DNA from: CAYUPY01 sp964446595 | GTDB lineage: Bacteria > Patescibacteriota > Dojkabacteria > J137 > JAEUSD01 | NCBI GenBank assembly: GCA_964446595.1 | Contig: CAYUPY010000001.1 | Span: 1-64,000 of the forward strand | DNA: 64,000 nucleotides | Reading direction: 5' to 3' | Shown here: positions 9,822 through 19,600 of the stretch, piece by piece | How the letters are laid out: each line of letters opens with the position of its first letter | How positions within the stretch are numbered: the first letter of the stretch is position 1 | The notes under the pieces: generated by a model | Databases searched by the model: none | Seen by the model: the letters and a program-made list of their open reading frames with translations, nothing else | Told to the model about the DNA's origin: nothing | Program-made: the position numbers and the translations under genes

Positions 9822-10454
9822 TTATTTATACTTGTCTAGGAAGAATTCTTCCCAGACAGCACCTTTATATTGAGGCTTTCGTGCTGTTAGTAAGTTACGC
9901 CCCAATAGAATCAATCTTAAGCTGGTTGGCCCCCATTCATCTCTAGGAAATAACCCTTCTAGATCCGTGGCAATTTTATCCGGATTAGTTTTATCCGTAA
10001 GCCCAAACCATGTAGCGAGCCTCTTTACATGAGTATCCACCGTAAATCCTTCATTCTTTCGATACCATTGCCATAGGACCACACTGGCTGTTTTCTTTGC
10101 CACTCCTGGAAGGGTAAGTAATTCTGACATGGTGTCCGGTACGCCGCCGCCATAATCTTTCATAATCTTGGCGGCGGCGGCTTGAATATTTTTCGCTTTA
10201 TTATTATAGAAACCGCAAGATTTAATAATATTTTTTAACTCCTCTATGTCAGAATTGGCGTAATCAGCTATAGTTTTGTATCTTGCGAACAGGGCAGGGG
10301 TAATCTGATTCACGCGCGCGTCAGTACATTGCGCAGACAGTATTGTCGCAAATAACAGCTCATGCGCGCTAGAATGATGTAACGGTACTTCAATTTTTGG
10401 GAAAGCTTTCTTTAGTTCATACAAAACTCGATCAGCCTTTTCTTGTAATTTCAT
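9822..10454 (-). CDS. nth: endonuclease III family DNA glycosylase lacking the Fe-S cysteines
   Basis: This HhH-GPD glycosylase/AP lyase removes oxidised pyrimidines. Length (210 aa) and order fit Nth: LLFATILSAQCTD, then the helix-hairpin-helix LPGVAKKTASVV with the catalytic lysine (K121, equivalent to E. coli K120). The catalytic aspartate follows in TVDTHVKR (D140). The C-terminal region that normally holds four cysteines of a 4Fe-4S cluster reads LLGRNLLTARKPQYKGAV: the ARKP core is kept but the cysteine positions are Leu and Tyr, and no cysteine follows. The protein is therefore predicted to be cluster-free. It is followed 17 bases upstream by another minus-strand gene (10472-10969), so the two may be co-transcribed. 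Confidence 0.92.
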   Translation of the reverse strand: MKLQEKADRVLYELKKAFPKIEVPLHHSSAHELLFATILSAQCTDARVNQITPALFARYKTIADYANSDIEELKNIIKSCGFYNNKAKNIQAAAAKIMKDYGGGVPDTMSELLTLPGVAKKTASVVLWQWYRKNEGFTVDTHVKRLATWFGLTDKTNPDKIATDLEGLFPRDEWGPTSLRLILLGRNLLTARKPQYKGAVWEEFFLDKYK

Positions 10455-10471
10455 TACCTATCTTATCAGCT

Positions 10472-10969
10472 TTAAGCCTCTTGTGCGTTTGCACGATCAT
10501 TAAGAATATCAATGGCTAAATTATAATAATAAACAAAACTTTCATGCTCATTACTATTTATCGCACTCCAGATGCATAGCAATGCATCCTGAAACTTAAA
10601 CTCCTTTGCCGAAATACGAGATAAGGTTGTATTGCGAGACAGTGCGGCCCTGATAATAAAAAGGTAATAGATAGTGAGGGCCACTTCATACATCTGCTCA
10701 TCATTTAGCATTTCTGCGTCTGATATTTTCACTGGCAGCGCTGCGATTATCATTTTGGCAAATCTCTCCCATACTTCAAAGTGACCATGGCTTCCTTCAA
10801 AATTCGGCTTAATATCTCTTACCACTTCATACATCTTTTGCAGCTCTGTCCATGCTGTTCTAGCACTTTTGCTCGTAATTTCTGACTGGGGAATAGCTCT
10901 TTTGTTTATAATGTTATGCCCATCCAAATGAGCGACTACTTCAGGCAGTGTAATGTCAAATTGCAACAT
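10472..10969 (-). CDS. hypothetical protein, 165 aa
   Basis: This protein is not recognised. It is a small soluble helical protein (residues 45-160 almost entirely helical, with aromatic-rich stretches ALTIYYLFIIRAAL and SFVYYYNLAIDIL). A His/Gly segment near 60-66 (GSHGHFEVWERF) is the only striking motif. It precedes nth with a 17-base gap on the same strand and may be the first gene of that pair. A possible -10 TATATA lies 6 bases before the ATG at 10969. Confidence 0.6.
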   Translation of the reverse strand: MLQFDITLPEVVAHLDGHNIINKRAIPQSEITSKSARTAWTELQKMYEVVRDIKPNFEGSHGHFEVWERFAKMIIAALPVKISDAEMLNDEQMYEVALTIYYLFIIRAALSRNTTLSRISAKEFKFQDALLCIWSAINSNEHESFVYYYNLAIDILNDRANAQEA

Positions 10970-11058
10970 ATTCGTTATATACTAAAATATACTTCTGGCA
11001 ATTATAACGAAGTTTTGTAGAACCTATCACAAAAATTTCACAAACCAAGTTGAAAAAC

Positions 11059-11087
11059 TTCACAAAAGCGGTAGATAAAGCTATTAT
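11059..11087 (+). promoter_or_regulatory. proS leader promoter
   Basis: TTCACA (11059-11064) and TATTAT (11082-11087) are separated by 17 bases, placing the transcription start near 11093-11095, just before stem I of the T-box leader. Confidence 0.65.
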
Positions 11088-11092
11088 CTTTA

Positions 11093-11254
11093 CAAGAAAC
11101 TCTAGACATGTCTGAAAGCTAGAGAAAGTCGATCTAGTAGGCCAAGTCTAGAAACCCTTACAAACAAAACTTATTCGAGAACCAAATAGGTTGGTACCTC
11201 GGGCAAAGCCCGGCCTTAGTTGATTTTATACGTCAACTATGGTCGGGCTTTTTT
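11093..11254 (+). ncRNA. T-box leader riboswitch (tRNA-Pro sensing, transcriptional)
   Basis: A short stem I is closed by TCTAGAC (11101-11107) and GTCTAGA (11146-11152). A CCA proline codon at 11142-11144 is the likely specifier. The antiterminator has a helix AACC/GGTT around the bulge TGGTACC (11192-11198), matching the T-box consensus TGGNACC. Its variable base U fits discriminator A73 of tRNA-Pro. The competing terminator is a 17-bp stem (11207-11223 with 11233-11249, one mismatch and one G-U) followed by six Ts (11249-11254). Uncharged tRNA-Pro is expected to stabilise the antiterminator and allow proS transcription. Stem I is much shorter than in classical T-boxes. The specifier assignment is inference. 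Confidence 0.85.
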
Positions 11255-11276
11255 AGTATTTATTAGTTGTAAACAA

Positions 11277-12983
11277 ATGAGACATTCACAATTATTTACA
11301 AAATCACAAAAACTGGCAAAAGAATACGAGTCAAAAAATGCCACTTTGTTAATTAAAGCCGGCTTTATAGATCAGGTAATGGCGGGTGTATATACTTACT
11401 TACCGCTAGGGCTGCGTGTGCTGCGTAAAATTGAAGACATAGTAAGAGCGGAAATGAATAAAGTCGCAAACGAAATGCTTTTTTCGGCCCTATCCCCTCG
11501 TGAGTTATGGGAAACCACGCAAAGATTAGACACCGTAGATGTTTTAATGAGGGTTACCCCTGCAAATGAGGCTTCTGAAAAACGTAATGCAGCAGACTTC
11601 ATTTTAAACTCTACTCAAGAAGAGTTGGCAACACCGCTGGCACAGAAATACACACTTAGCTATAAGAGCTTGCCATTAGCTTTTTATCAAATACAGTCAA
11701 AATTTCGTAATGAACCTAGACCAAAATCCGGACTGATGCGCGGTCGTGAGTTTGTCATGAAGGACGGCTATAGCTTCCATACTAGTCAGGAAGATTTAAT
11801 GGATTACTACGAAAAGATGAAAGATGTATATAAGAGGATATATGAAAGACTAGGTATTGGTGAACAAACGGTAATTGCACTGGCTTCTGGTGGTGATTTT
11901 ACCAAGGACTATTCTCACGAGTTTCAGACGCGTTCGGAAACAGGAGAGGACACTATCTTTTACGATAGAAAAGAAGATGTTTACTACAACAAAGAAGTAA
12001 CACCAAGCCAAGCTCCTGCAGTTAGTTACAGTGACACTGTAGAACTTGAAATGAAGGAGGTAAAAGGTGAAGGTATTATTGGGGTAGAAGAATTAGCAGA
12101 GTTCTTAAATATCGACGTTGAGCGTACAACTAAGACTTTACTATTTAAAGTAGATGAAAAAGAATTTGTGGCAGCTGCGGTAAGAGGTGGTTATGAAATT
12201 GATGAAGAAAAGTTAAAAAAGGTTTTGGACTGTAGTGTCTTAGTGATGGCTACCCCAGAGGAAGTTCTAGAAATTACCGGTACTATCCCAGGCTATGTAG
12301 GACTGTTAAATCTACCTGAGTCGGTTAGGGTGGTGGTTGATGAGTCGTGCAATAACCGCCTTAACTTTGAAATCGGGGCCAATAAAGAAAATTATCATTC
12401 AGTTAATGTTAATTGGGGAAGAGATTTGCAGAGACCAACTGAGTTCTTTGATATCAAAGTCGCTAAAGAGGGTGACTTAAACCCTAAAACCGGGGAAGTA
12501 TATGAGGTATTTAAAGCCTCTGAGGTCGGAAATATTTTCCCTTTAAACGTGAAATTCTCACATGCTTTTGACTATAGCTACACTGATGAGAATGGTGAAA
12601 AACAAGATGTTTACATGGGTAGTTATGGCTTAGGGCCTAGCAGAGTCATGGGTGTAATTGCGGAAATCCTAAATGATGAGAATGGATTGGTCTGGCCACG
12701 CAATATTGCCCCATTCCAAGTCTACCTAATCTCTATTGGTGCAGATACAGAAAGTCTTGAGGTGTATGAAAAACTGACAACTGCTGGTATAGAAGTGTTA
12801 TTTGATGATCGTGATCTACGGCCAGGAGAAAAATTTGGAGATGCTGATTTGTATGGAATTCCTTACAGGGTTGTAATAAGCTCCAAAACATTAAAAGATA
12901 ATAAGGCTGAGCTTAAACCACGGAACTCAGATAACGTTGAGATGATAGACATTAACCAGTTGGAAAAGAGATTAAGAAGCTAG
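11277..12983 (+). CDS. proS: prolyl-tRNA synthetase (bacterial type with editing domain)
   Basis: ProRS charges tRNA-Pro. The N-terminal core carries GLMRGREFVMKDGYSFH (motif 2 region). The middle of the protein holds the INS/YbaK-type editing domain (VEELAEFLNIDVERTTKTLL onward, residues about 265-390). The C-terminal part carries SYGLGPSRVMGVIAE (motif 3 region) and an anticodon-binding domain (FQVYLISIGAD). I chose ATG 11277, where MRHSQLFTKSQK begins, because a longer in-frame start at 11220 would lie inside the terminator arm of the T-box leader. That gives 568 residues, normal for this class. Expression should rise on proline starvation through the leader. Confidence 0.96.
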   Translation: MRHSQLFTKSQKLAKEYESKNATLLIKAGFIDQVMAGVYTYLPLGLRVLRKIEDIVRAEMNKVANEMLFSALSPRELWETTQRLDTVDVLMRVTPANEASEKRNAADFILNSTQEELATPLAQKYTLSYKSLPLAFYQIQSKFRNEPRPKSGLMRGREFVMKDGYSFHTSQEDLMDYYEKMKDVYKRIYERLGIGEQTVIALASGGDFTKDYSHEFQTRSETGEDTIFYDRKEDVYYNKEVTPSQAPAVSYSDTVELEMKEVKGEGIIGVEELAEFLNIDVERTTKTLLFKVDEKEFVAAAVRGGYEIDEEKLKKVLDCSVLVMATPEEVLEITGTIPGYVGLLNLPESVRVVVDESCNNRLNFEIGANKENYHSVNVNWGRDLQRPTEFFDIKVAKEGDLNPKTGEVYEVFKASEVGNIFPLNVKFSHAFDYSYTDENGEKQDVYMGSYGLGPSRVMGVIAEILNDENGLVWPRNIAPFQVYLISIGADTESLEVYEKLTTAGIEVLFDDRDLRPGEKFGDADLYGIPYRVVISSKTLKDNKAELKPRNSDNVEMIDINQLEKRLRS

Positions 12984-12997
12984 TCTGATTTTTATCG

Positions 12998-13642
12998 TCA
13001 GTTACCGTAAACATTTGTGTCTATGTAGTCCTGGATACGTTCATCGCCTGTCTCTAAAAAGATAACCTCATCCAGGTCTACGCTATATCCCTCTAAAAGC
13101 TGTGTGGCCTCAACTCTGGCACCGGGATTGCTATATTGGACCAAGTAGTTATATTGTTTATCTGGCTCTAATTTTTCTATGGTAAAAGTTGCCTCCCAAA
13201 TTGGCAGGATTTCGTCGATGCTGCTCACTGTAGGATTAGGAGTATAGATATCACTTCTCCCTCTTTCACCTTCTTGTTCTCTAATGCCAGTAGGGTAAAA
13301 TAAAACGCTGCCTGCCACCAATTCTTGATAGCTAATACCTATTTTATCCGCGTAGCTCCTTAAAGTAGCCTCTACTGCTACTGGATCATCTGTATCAAAG
13401 TAAAAGACCAACTTATTACCATCAATAGCAATTGAGGTACCAGGATCGTTAATTACTGCTAGATTTTCGGTGATGTATTCCTGGCCACCAGTTGCCTTCT
13501 CTAACACATTTTCTCTGGCTTGTTCTTGAGCAGAACGGCTTAGCAATGAAATCAAACCGACCATTACCAGCATGAAGACCATTAAAACTACTGCTACCAA
13601 AGTAAAGTTTAAGCTTTTTAGGAATGTGACAAGTTTCTTCAT
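12998..13642 (-). CDS. exported single-span membrane protein, partner of the giant surface protein
   Basis: A 214-residue protein with a lysine-flanked N-terminal membrane segment (about 12-34, VAVVLMVFMLVMVGLISLL) and a soluble, acidic extracellular part. No family is recognised. It lies 3 bases after the stop of the 2074-residue gene on the same strand, so the two are almost certainly co-transcribed and translationally linked. The ectodomain is compatible with a small alpha/beta domain. A role in anchoring, secreting or regulating the giant protein is inferred from position alone. Confidence 0.75.
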   Translation of the reverse strand: MKKLVTFLKSLNFTLVAVVLMVFMLVMVGLISLLSRSAQEQARENVLEKATGGQEYITENLAVINDPGTSIAIDGNKLVFYFDTDDPVAVEATLRSYADKIGISYQELVAGSVLFYPTGIREQEGERGRSDIYTPNPTVSSIDEILPIWEATFTIEKLEPDKQYNYLVQYSNPGARVEATQLLEGYSVDLDEVIFLETGDERIQDYIDTNVYGN

Positions 13643-13645
13643 AAT

Positions 13646-16600
13646 TTAATATCTCGGACTATATTTATTATAACCCCTACCTTCAAAATCTCCTCTTAAC
13701 AGACTACAGTAGACTGATCCAGCAGAAGTAGCACAACTTCCATAGTATCTTCTTCCTGATTCGTAGCGCTGCTCAGGGGTTGAATTTACACTCATACCTG
13801 GCACGCGATCCTTAATTAAGTTCATTGCTCCACAAATTGCGTTACCGATGTGCGCCGGGCAGATGTTTTGGCCTGGTTGATTGACGGAGACACCTAACTG
13901 CTCGGCGCAACTCAGCACTTTATTATATGCATGGCCCGAGGCGGAAAAGTACTCAAAAATTGTACCGGCTTGTAAAGTTTTGTCTGGACAGAACTGACCA
14001 GGTCCCACACAACTCAGACTGTTTACGAGTTCTTTATACTGATTAGGATTACCTCCATAGATAGTGGCAATATCAAAACTAGGAGGTTGATTTACGCCAG
14101 CATACTCCACTTCAATAATTGAGTTAATTAGGCCGGGATCCACGCCTACGATATTGGCCGCACTAGCAATCATTTCCGTTAAGCTACTGTAGTTATTATT
14201 CGGTGAAGCATTGGCATTACCAGGTAAACAATTAAATACACTTAAAATAGGTGCATTACTTCCCGGAGGGGTTTCGGTCTCAGGAACTTTACAAACCAAT
14301 GGACCTTCTTGCTCTGTTGGTTGAATTGACACACTGCCAGAACATCCATTGTTGCCATCATTTGAGCCACAACCAAGCGCGTTAGAGAAAGCCATCATAT
14401 CAATAGAGCGCCCAGGGCTTGTGTTGTCTGTAAATTCCATGTGAATATGGCGTTTGTTATCCGGGTCCGTCTGCACACTTTTACATGTGGTGGAGTTCAC
14501 ATTTTTACCATCAATCGTGCGATCCCCAATGCGGGACATGACACTAATCTTTTGACCTTTTCTAAATTGCTGACCCTCATTTACAATTCTATTACCACTT
14601 TCATCTACTAGTTTTACATGATAGAACAGCATTGTGACTGTCTGTCCATTAACTTCACCCTCGAAGAAAAGCCCATCTCCAGCATGAAAAGGCCTATTGC
14701 CCGAAGAATCCGCCCTACAATAGTTACCTATTAAACTTTTAACACGCCCATCAAATGGAGCGATTAAATCATATGATACGGTAGAGGAGACTAAGTCCAC
14801 GGCATTCATATTAGTAACATTCCCATTTTCATCAACACGAGTGTGGGAAAAAGTACCGGTAGGCCCTTGGATACAATAACCGGCTGGCACAGGACAAACG
14901 CCGACTGTGCCTAACACTGGATCTGTGCCAGCCTCAGTGTCTGAGCCACCACTTCCGTCACTACCTAAATCTACGCCTAGAAACTGATATCGCCAGCGGG
15001 GACCAGTTTCTCCTGGTCGCCCTGGCCAGTAGACTGTTCCGTCTTCTAAAAGCTTTCCTTGATCCACATTCTCATTGTAACCGCCAGCCGAATACATCTG
15101 AGATGAACCACCCCCGTCAAGAGCTAACGCATAGTCCAATCCTAAGCTTCGAGAGATATTGATCATTCCAACCAAATCAGCAGCATTAACTACCACAAAC
15201 ACAAAGTTGCTACCTCCTGACTTCCATCCTACTATTGTTCTAGGCGAGAAATCGTTTGAAATACCCCGATAAGCGTCTATTTGGTCTGCGGGCACTGCCT
15301 GTTGGCCATTAGCTACTAATAAAGGCACTCCTGTAACTGCAAACTCGGAAATTGAGTTAATATAGTTGCGTTTTTGCAAATTGAAGTCCGAGGAAGCTTG
15401 TACATCTACGATTGCAAAATCCCCGGCAACGGCAATAATATTTCTACTGGGATCCGGCCCCGAAACGGAGCCGTCATGTTTGATTAAAGCATGCTCGATT
15501 CCACGCGGAGTATCGTTATAGCTCACATCTCCTTGCCCTCCAAAGATTCCTTCAGGGGCATTAATGTAAGCTGCAAAGTTGGTGTTTATTGCAATGTCTA
15601 TGCCATAATCGCTAGCAAAGTTAGTGATTTTTACCTGAGAACTAGCTTGAGAAGCAGGTATCGCCTTAAATTCGACACCACTGGTAGGAAATTCTGCTAC
15701 TACACCTGTAAAGCCTGATACCTTCTCTTGAAGTGCAGAAATGTATTCACTACTGCCAGGGCTTGGGTTAAGCGGAGAATTACCACCATTTTCGGGAGTA
15801 TTACCAAGCTCAGGATAAGTACACTGAAGAGAGCAGACCTCACTGGTGACGTTATATCCTTTCTCACACAAATATATCCCGAGATTACTTTCCTGGAAAC
15901 CTGCTGACCCAGGGTCGGCGTAAGGAGCAATACAATTTTCTTTGCCAACCAAGTTATTCGGTAACTCCTCGCAAGGTAAGTATCCCAAATTAGCCATTGC
16001 CACATCCAATGGTACAGTAGGCTCGGCAATTAGAAGCTGATCAAGCTTATGTAACTCATCAAACCAACCTAGCTGCTCGTAGTACTGATACTCACGCAAA
16101 AAGTTATCCACTTCGGTTAGGTACATATTGTAATTTTCAAAATATGTACCAGGAATACCAATATCATTACCACCACCAACGCGAGAACCACCATCCACTG
16201 GACGAGTAGCATCACAGTTTTGCTCTAAGGCAAGTGCACCTTTATCTGAAAGTGAGAAACTCTCCCAAGCCGTATTAGCATTAGTCCAATTGAAACCTAG
16301 AGCGAATAATACTTTTTCATCCGCCAAAAGCTCCCCTACCACCCGGCTACTTTGGGCCGGGTCCCTGCTACCTTGTTCAAGCGCTACAGCAACACCAGTC
16401 TCCGTAATACAGAAATCCATATCGCCTAGTCCAGGAATGCCTTTTATGGCAGATAACCTATCACCTACAGGCACCCCACCGTCTTCGTATATATTCGCTG
16501 CTACACATACAAAATCACTAGCAATACTACTTGCCCCATACGCGTTTACGAATTCAGTAATATTATCTACAAAAGTATCTACCCCGTCGTTATAAGTACC

Positions 16601-19600
16601 ATTAAACGCAGGAGTGGTGATCTTAACTTCATTGCTACCATTTAAATTGGAGCGTAAAGTAGAGGCACAGCTCTTAGCCCAGGAAGCTTCTTGGGCCATC
16701 GTACCCTCAAAATCCGTTTTTGGTTCATTGTGTCCGCAGGAAACATATATTTCGCTGCCACAATTTACCTGATTAATAATGCTGGCTATGTATCTACCTT
16801 GCTCAGTACCTGAACTAAAACCACATCTACCTCTCACACATGAGCCTAGTACTGGAATAAGTGCCCCACCTTCTGGACTACACATACTATTTAGCGTTCG
16901 CACTACGCCATCGACTGTCTCTGAGGTGCCGTCAACAGCGTTCGGGCCATGTAAAATCACATGTCCGTAGCCGTAACCTTTGCCCTCACCATTTAAGTTC
17001 GCGGCTTCACTAATTTGATCATCATTCAATCCGCTAGCGTATATTCCAAACTTCAGCCCCACACGACAAGCATTAGTTGAAGAGTCACTTGCGGCGCCGG
17101 CAACCACGCCGGTGCCGCTTGCCGGCGCCGGCGTACTGTAAGCAGTTACATCAGGTTCTGGTACATTAATACCACCAAAATCATAAGTCTCTAAGAAATT
17201 ATTCTCACGTGCTCCATCAATTGCCCGTGGTTTAAACCACGGCGGAACAGAGTAAGCCTTCACAGACACATCAGCTTCCCAGCCTAAATTTCGATTTGCT
17301 ACTAACCTTAAGTTTAACGAAGACAATCGACGCTGCACTCTACTGTAAAGAGCATAAAGTGAATCATATGCTCCTTCAATGTTGTAACGAGGTAAAGAAT
17401 CGAACCCTGCTTTCACAAAAAAGTCAGATTCTTCATATGAGTCAAGACTATCAACTCCCTCCCCGCCTCGATAACGTACACACTGACCACCATTTACTAC
17501 CTCTTGTGTTGTTTGACAACCGTTGCGAATAGCAGTGCTATCCCCGATTGCACGTCTATCAGGGTTGCCTTCATAGTTACGGTTATCAGTTTGGCCATCT
17601 AGGTTAGCATCGTAATAACATGGACAAACCGTAGCGTTGCCAGCGTTGGCTGTTAGTTCATATATTTGTTTAGAAGAAAATAGACTTCCCCCATTACGTG
17701 TGCGGTGTTGATATTCCTCCCAAGCCAATTGGTTAGCACCTTTAGCAAAAACGCGCGTTTCTTCCAGAATCATCTCTGAACCATAAATCATATTCTGGGG
17801 GTTACGGGATACGTGAGTAATCGGAGATGGCACATCTGTCTTAATCCGCGTATCAGCTGTATAGTCAAGTTGATTAAAGTTAGTAATACCTTCAATATCG
17901 TCTATAAAGTATTTACTGACACACACATCGCGCCCAATACATAAAGCAAATTCATCTAGCACATTTGTTGGCGCCTGGCTGTCAGGGGACCACGCTGCTG
18001 CATATTGAAATTTATCATCCTCAGCTTCAGTTTCAGCTAAAGTATTTGCAACTGTAGCTCCCCCAAACTGTACATTAGCTTCACCACTGGCGAAATGTGA
18101 ATTAATATCTATAGGATCGGCTGGAGCGGTGGTATTCGTATAATCGGGGAAATGGGCATTCAAACATGTATGTAACCATGGCAGCATATAACGATTTGCA
18201 TCAACATCCTCTGCATATACACCCTCACTAGTAAGACCAGTTGTGGAAAGTCTTCCCGCGTTCTGGTTCATGTAATCAAGCGGAACCTGATAACGCTTAG
18301 TAGCCGCAATAGCTGGTGGGGTATAGGGCATACTGTCGGTGCCTAACGGTGAATTACTACCACAATGCTTAACCGGTAATCCAACCTTCACAGTATATCG
18401 CACAACTGCTTCACAAAATCCGCCTTCTCCCCCAGCAGTCTGACCAGAACATACTACTCGAGTTAAGGCCTCTGCCTGATTGGGACGCTTAGTAAGTGGA
18501 GTAGTGGCAGCTACTTTGGCAAATGAACGTTCGTCGTAATCCATACCATAATCCACAATGTCATAATTACAGTTAGTGCCCTCTAGAACCAAGCGCTGTA
18601 AGTTAACCGGGCCTGCGAAAATGTCGTCCATTGCATCTGACATAATCACTCCAGCAATACGTGGATCATCGCTGAGTTCACCATAACTGTAAGCCAACCT
18701 TTCTTTTAGGATATTGTTGTCGATTCTCTGACCGTTTTTAAACTTTGTATCCCCATTTGCTGACTGGTCTGCGGGGCCAAAGTCACCCACAATCACTCTT
18801 TGTACAATACCGTTCTCTTCGTAGTTTCTGATTAAATCATTCAGAAAATTCTGCTGATACGCAAACAGTGGACGTCTTTCTAAATCTGAATTGTCCTGAT
18901 CCACAGGCGCTGTTTGTCCCTCCTGAGTTACCTGAGTAAACTTAAAATTCACATCAAAGTCTTCCCAGTTAATAAAATAGAAATCAAAGAGTAAGGGGGT
19001 AACATCAAACTCACTGGTACTATTACCAAAAGCAAACATTCTATCGGCAAAAACCTTTAACTGATCATTAATTTTAATACAAGAACTCTCATCATCGGAG
19101 CCACCACACTGACGACTTTCGTACAACATAGGAGTAGTAGTTGCTACATCTTCTTTCTCTTCGTGGTCAAACAATGCATTACCAACCTCAGCCATCTGGG
19201 TACCAATAAACTGGCCCGCGCTAGGCACGCCTAGCGCGGCCTTGTTCTGGTTTGCTAACTGAAAATCTATGGCTAGCGTGGCAATAAACTTACTGTCAGC
19301 TGTCCGTTCGTTAAGCTGATTGTAGAAATTGATTAAAGCTTCTGTGTTAAAAAAGTCAGTATCACCTGAAGTACCCACCCGAATAATAGGCTTTAAATTC
19401 TCGCGACGAGCTGATTTCACAAAGTCAACTGCCTTTGGCAACTCACTAGATTTATTAAAGACGCCTACAACGTAACTCATGCCGATACTAGAGTACTCAA
19501 TCATTCTGACGTTACGTCCGTTTGCGTCGAGACTAATGGTTGAGGCATTAGGATGCACGTCCCCTAATTTATTCTGACAGCGATGATAATTGTCCGAAAT

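Noticed and set aside
11220..11276. A longer in-frame start for prolyl-tRNA synthetase at 11220
   Set aside because: It lies inside the T-box terminator stem, and the added residues do not resemble ProRS; ATG 11277 fits the family.
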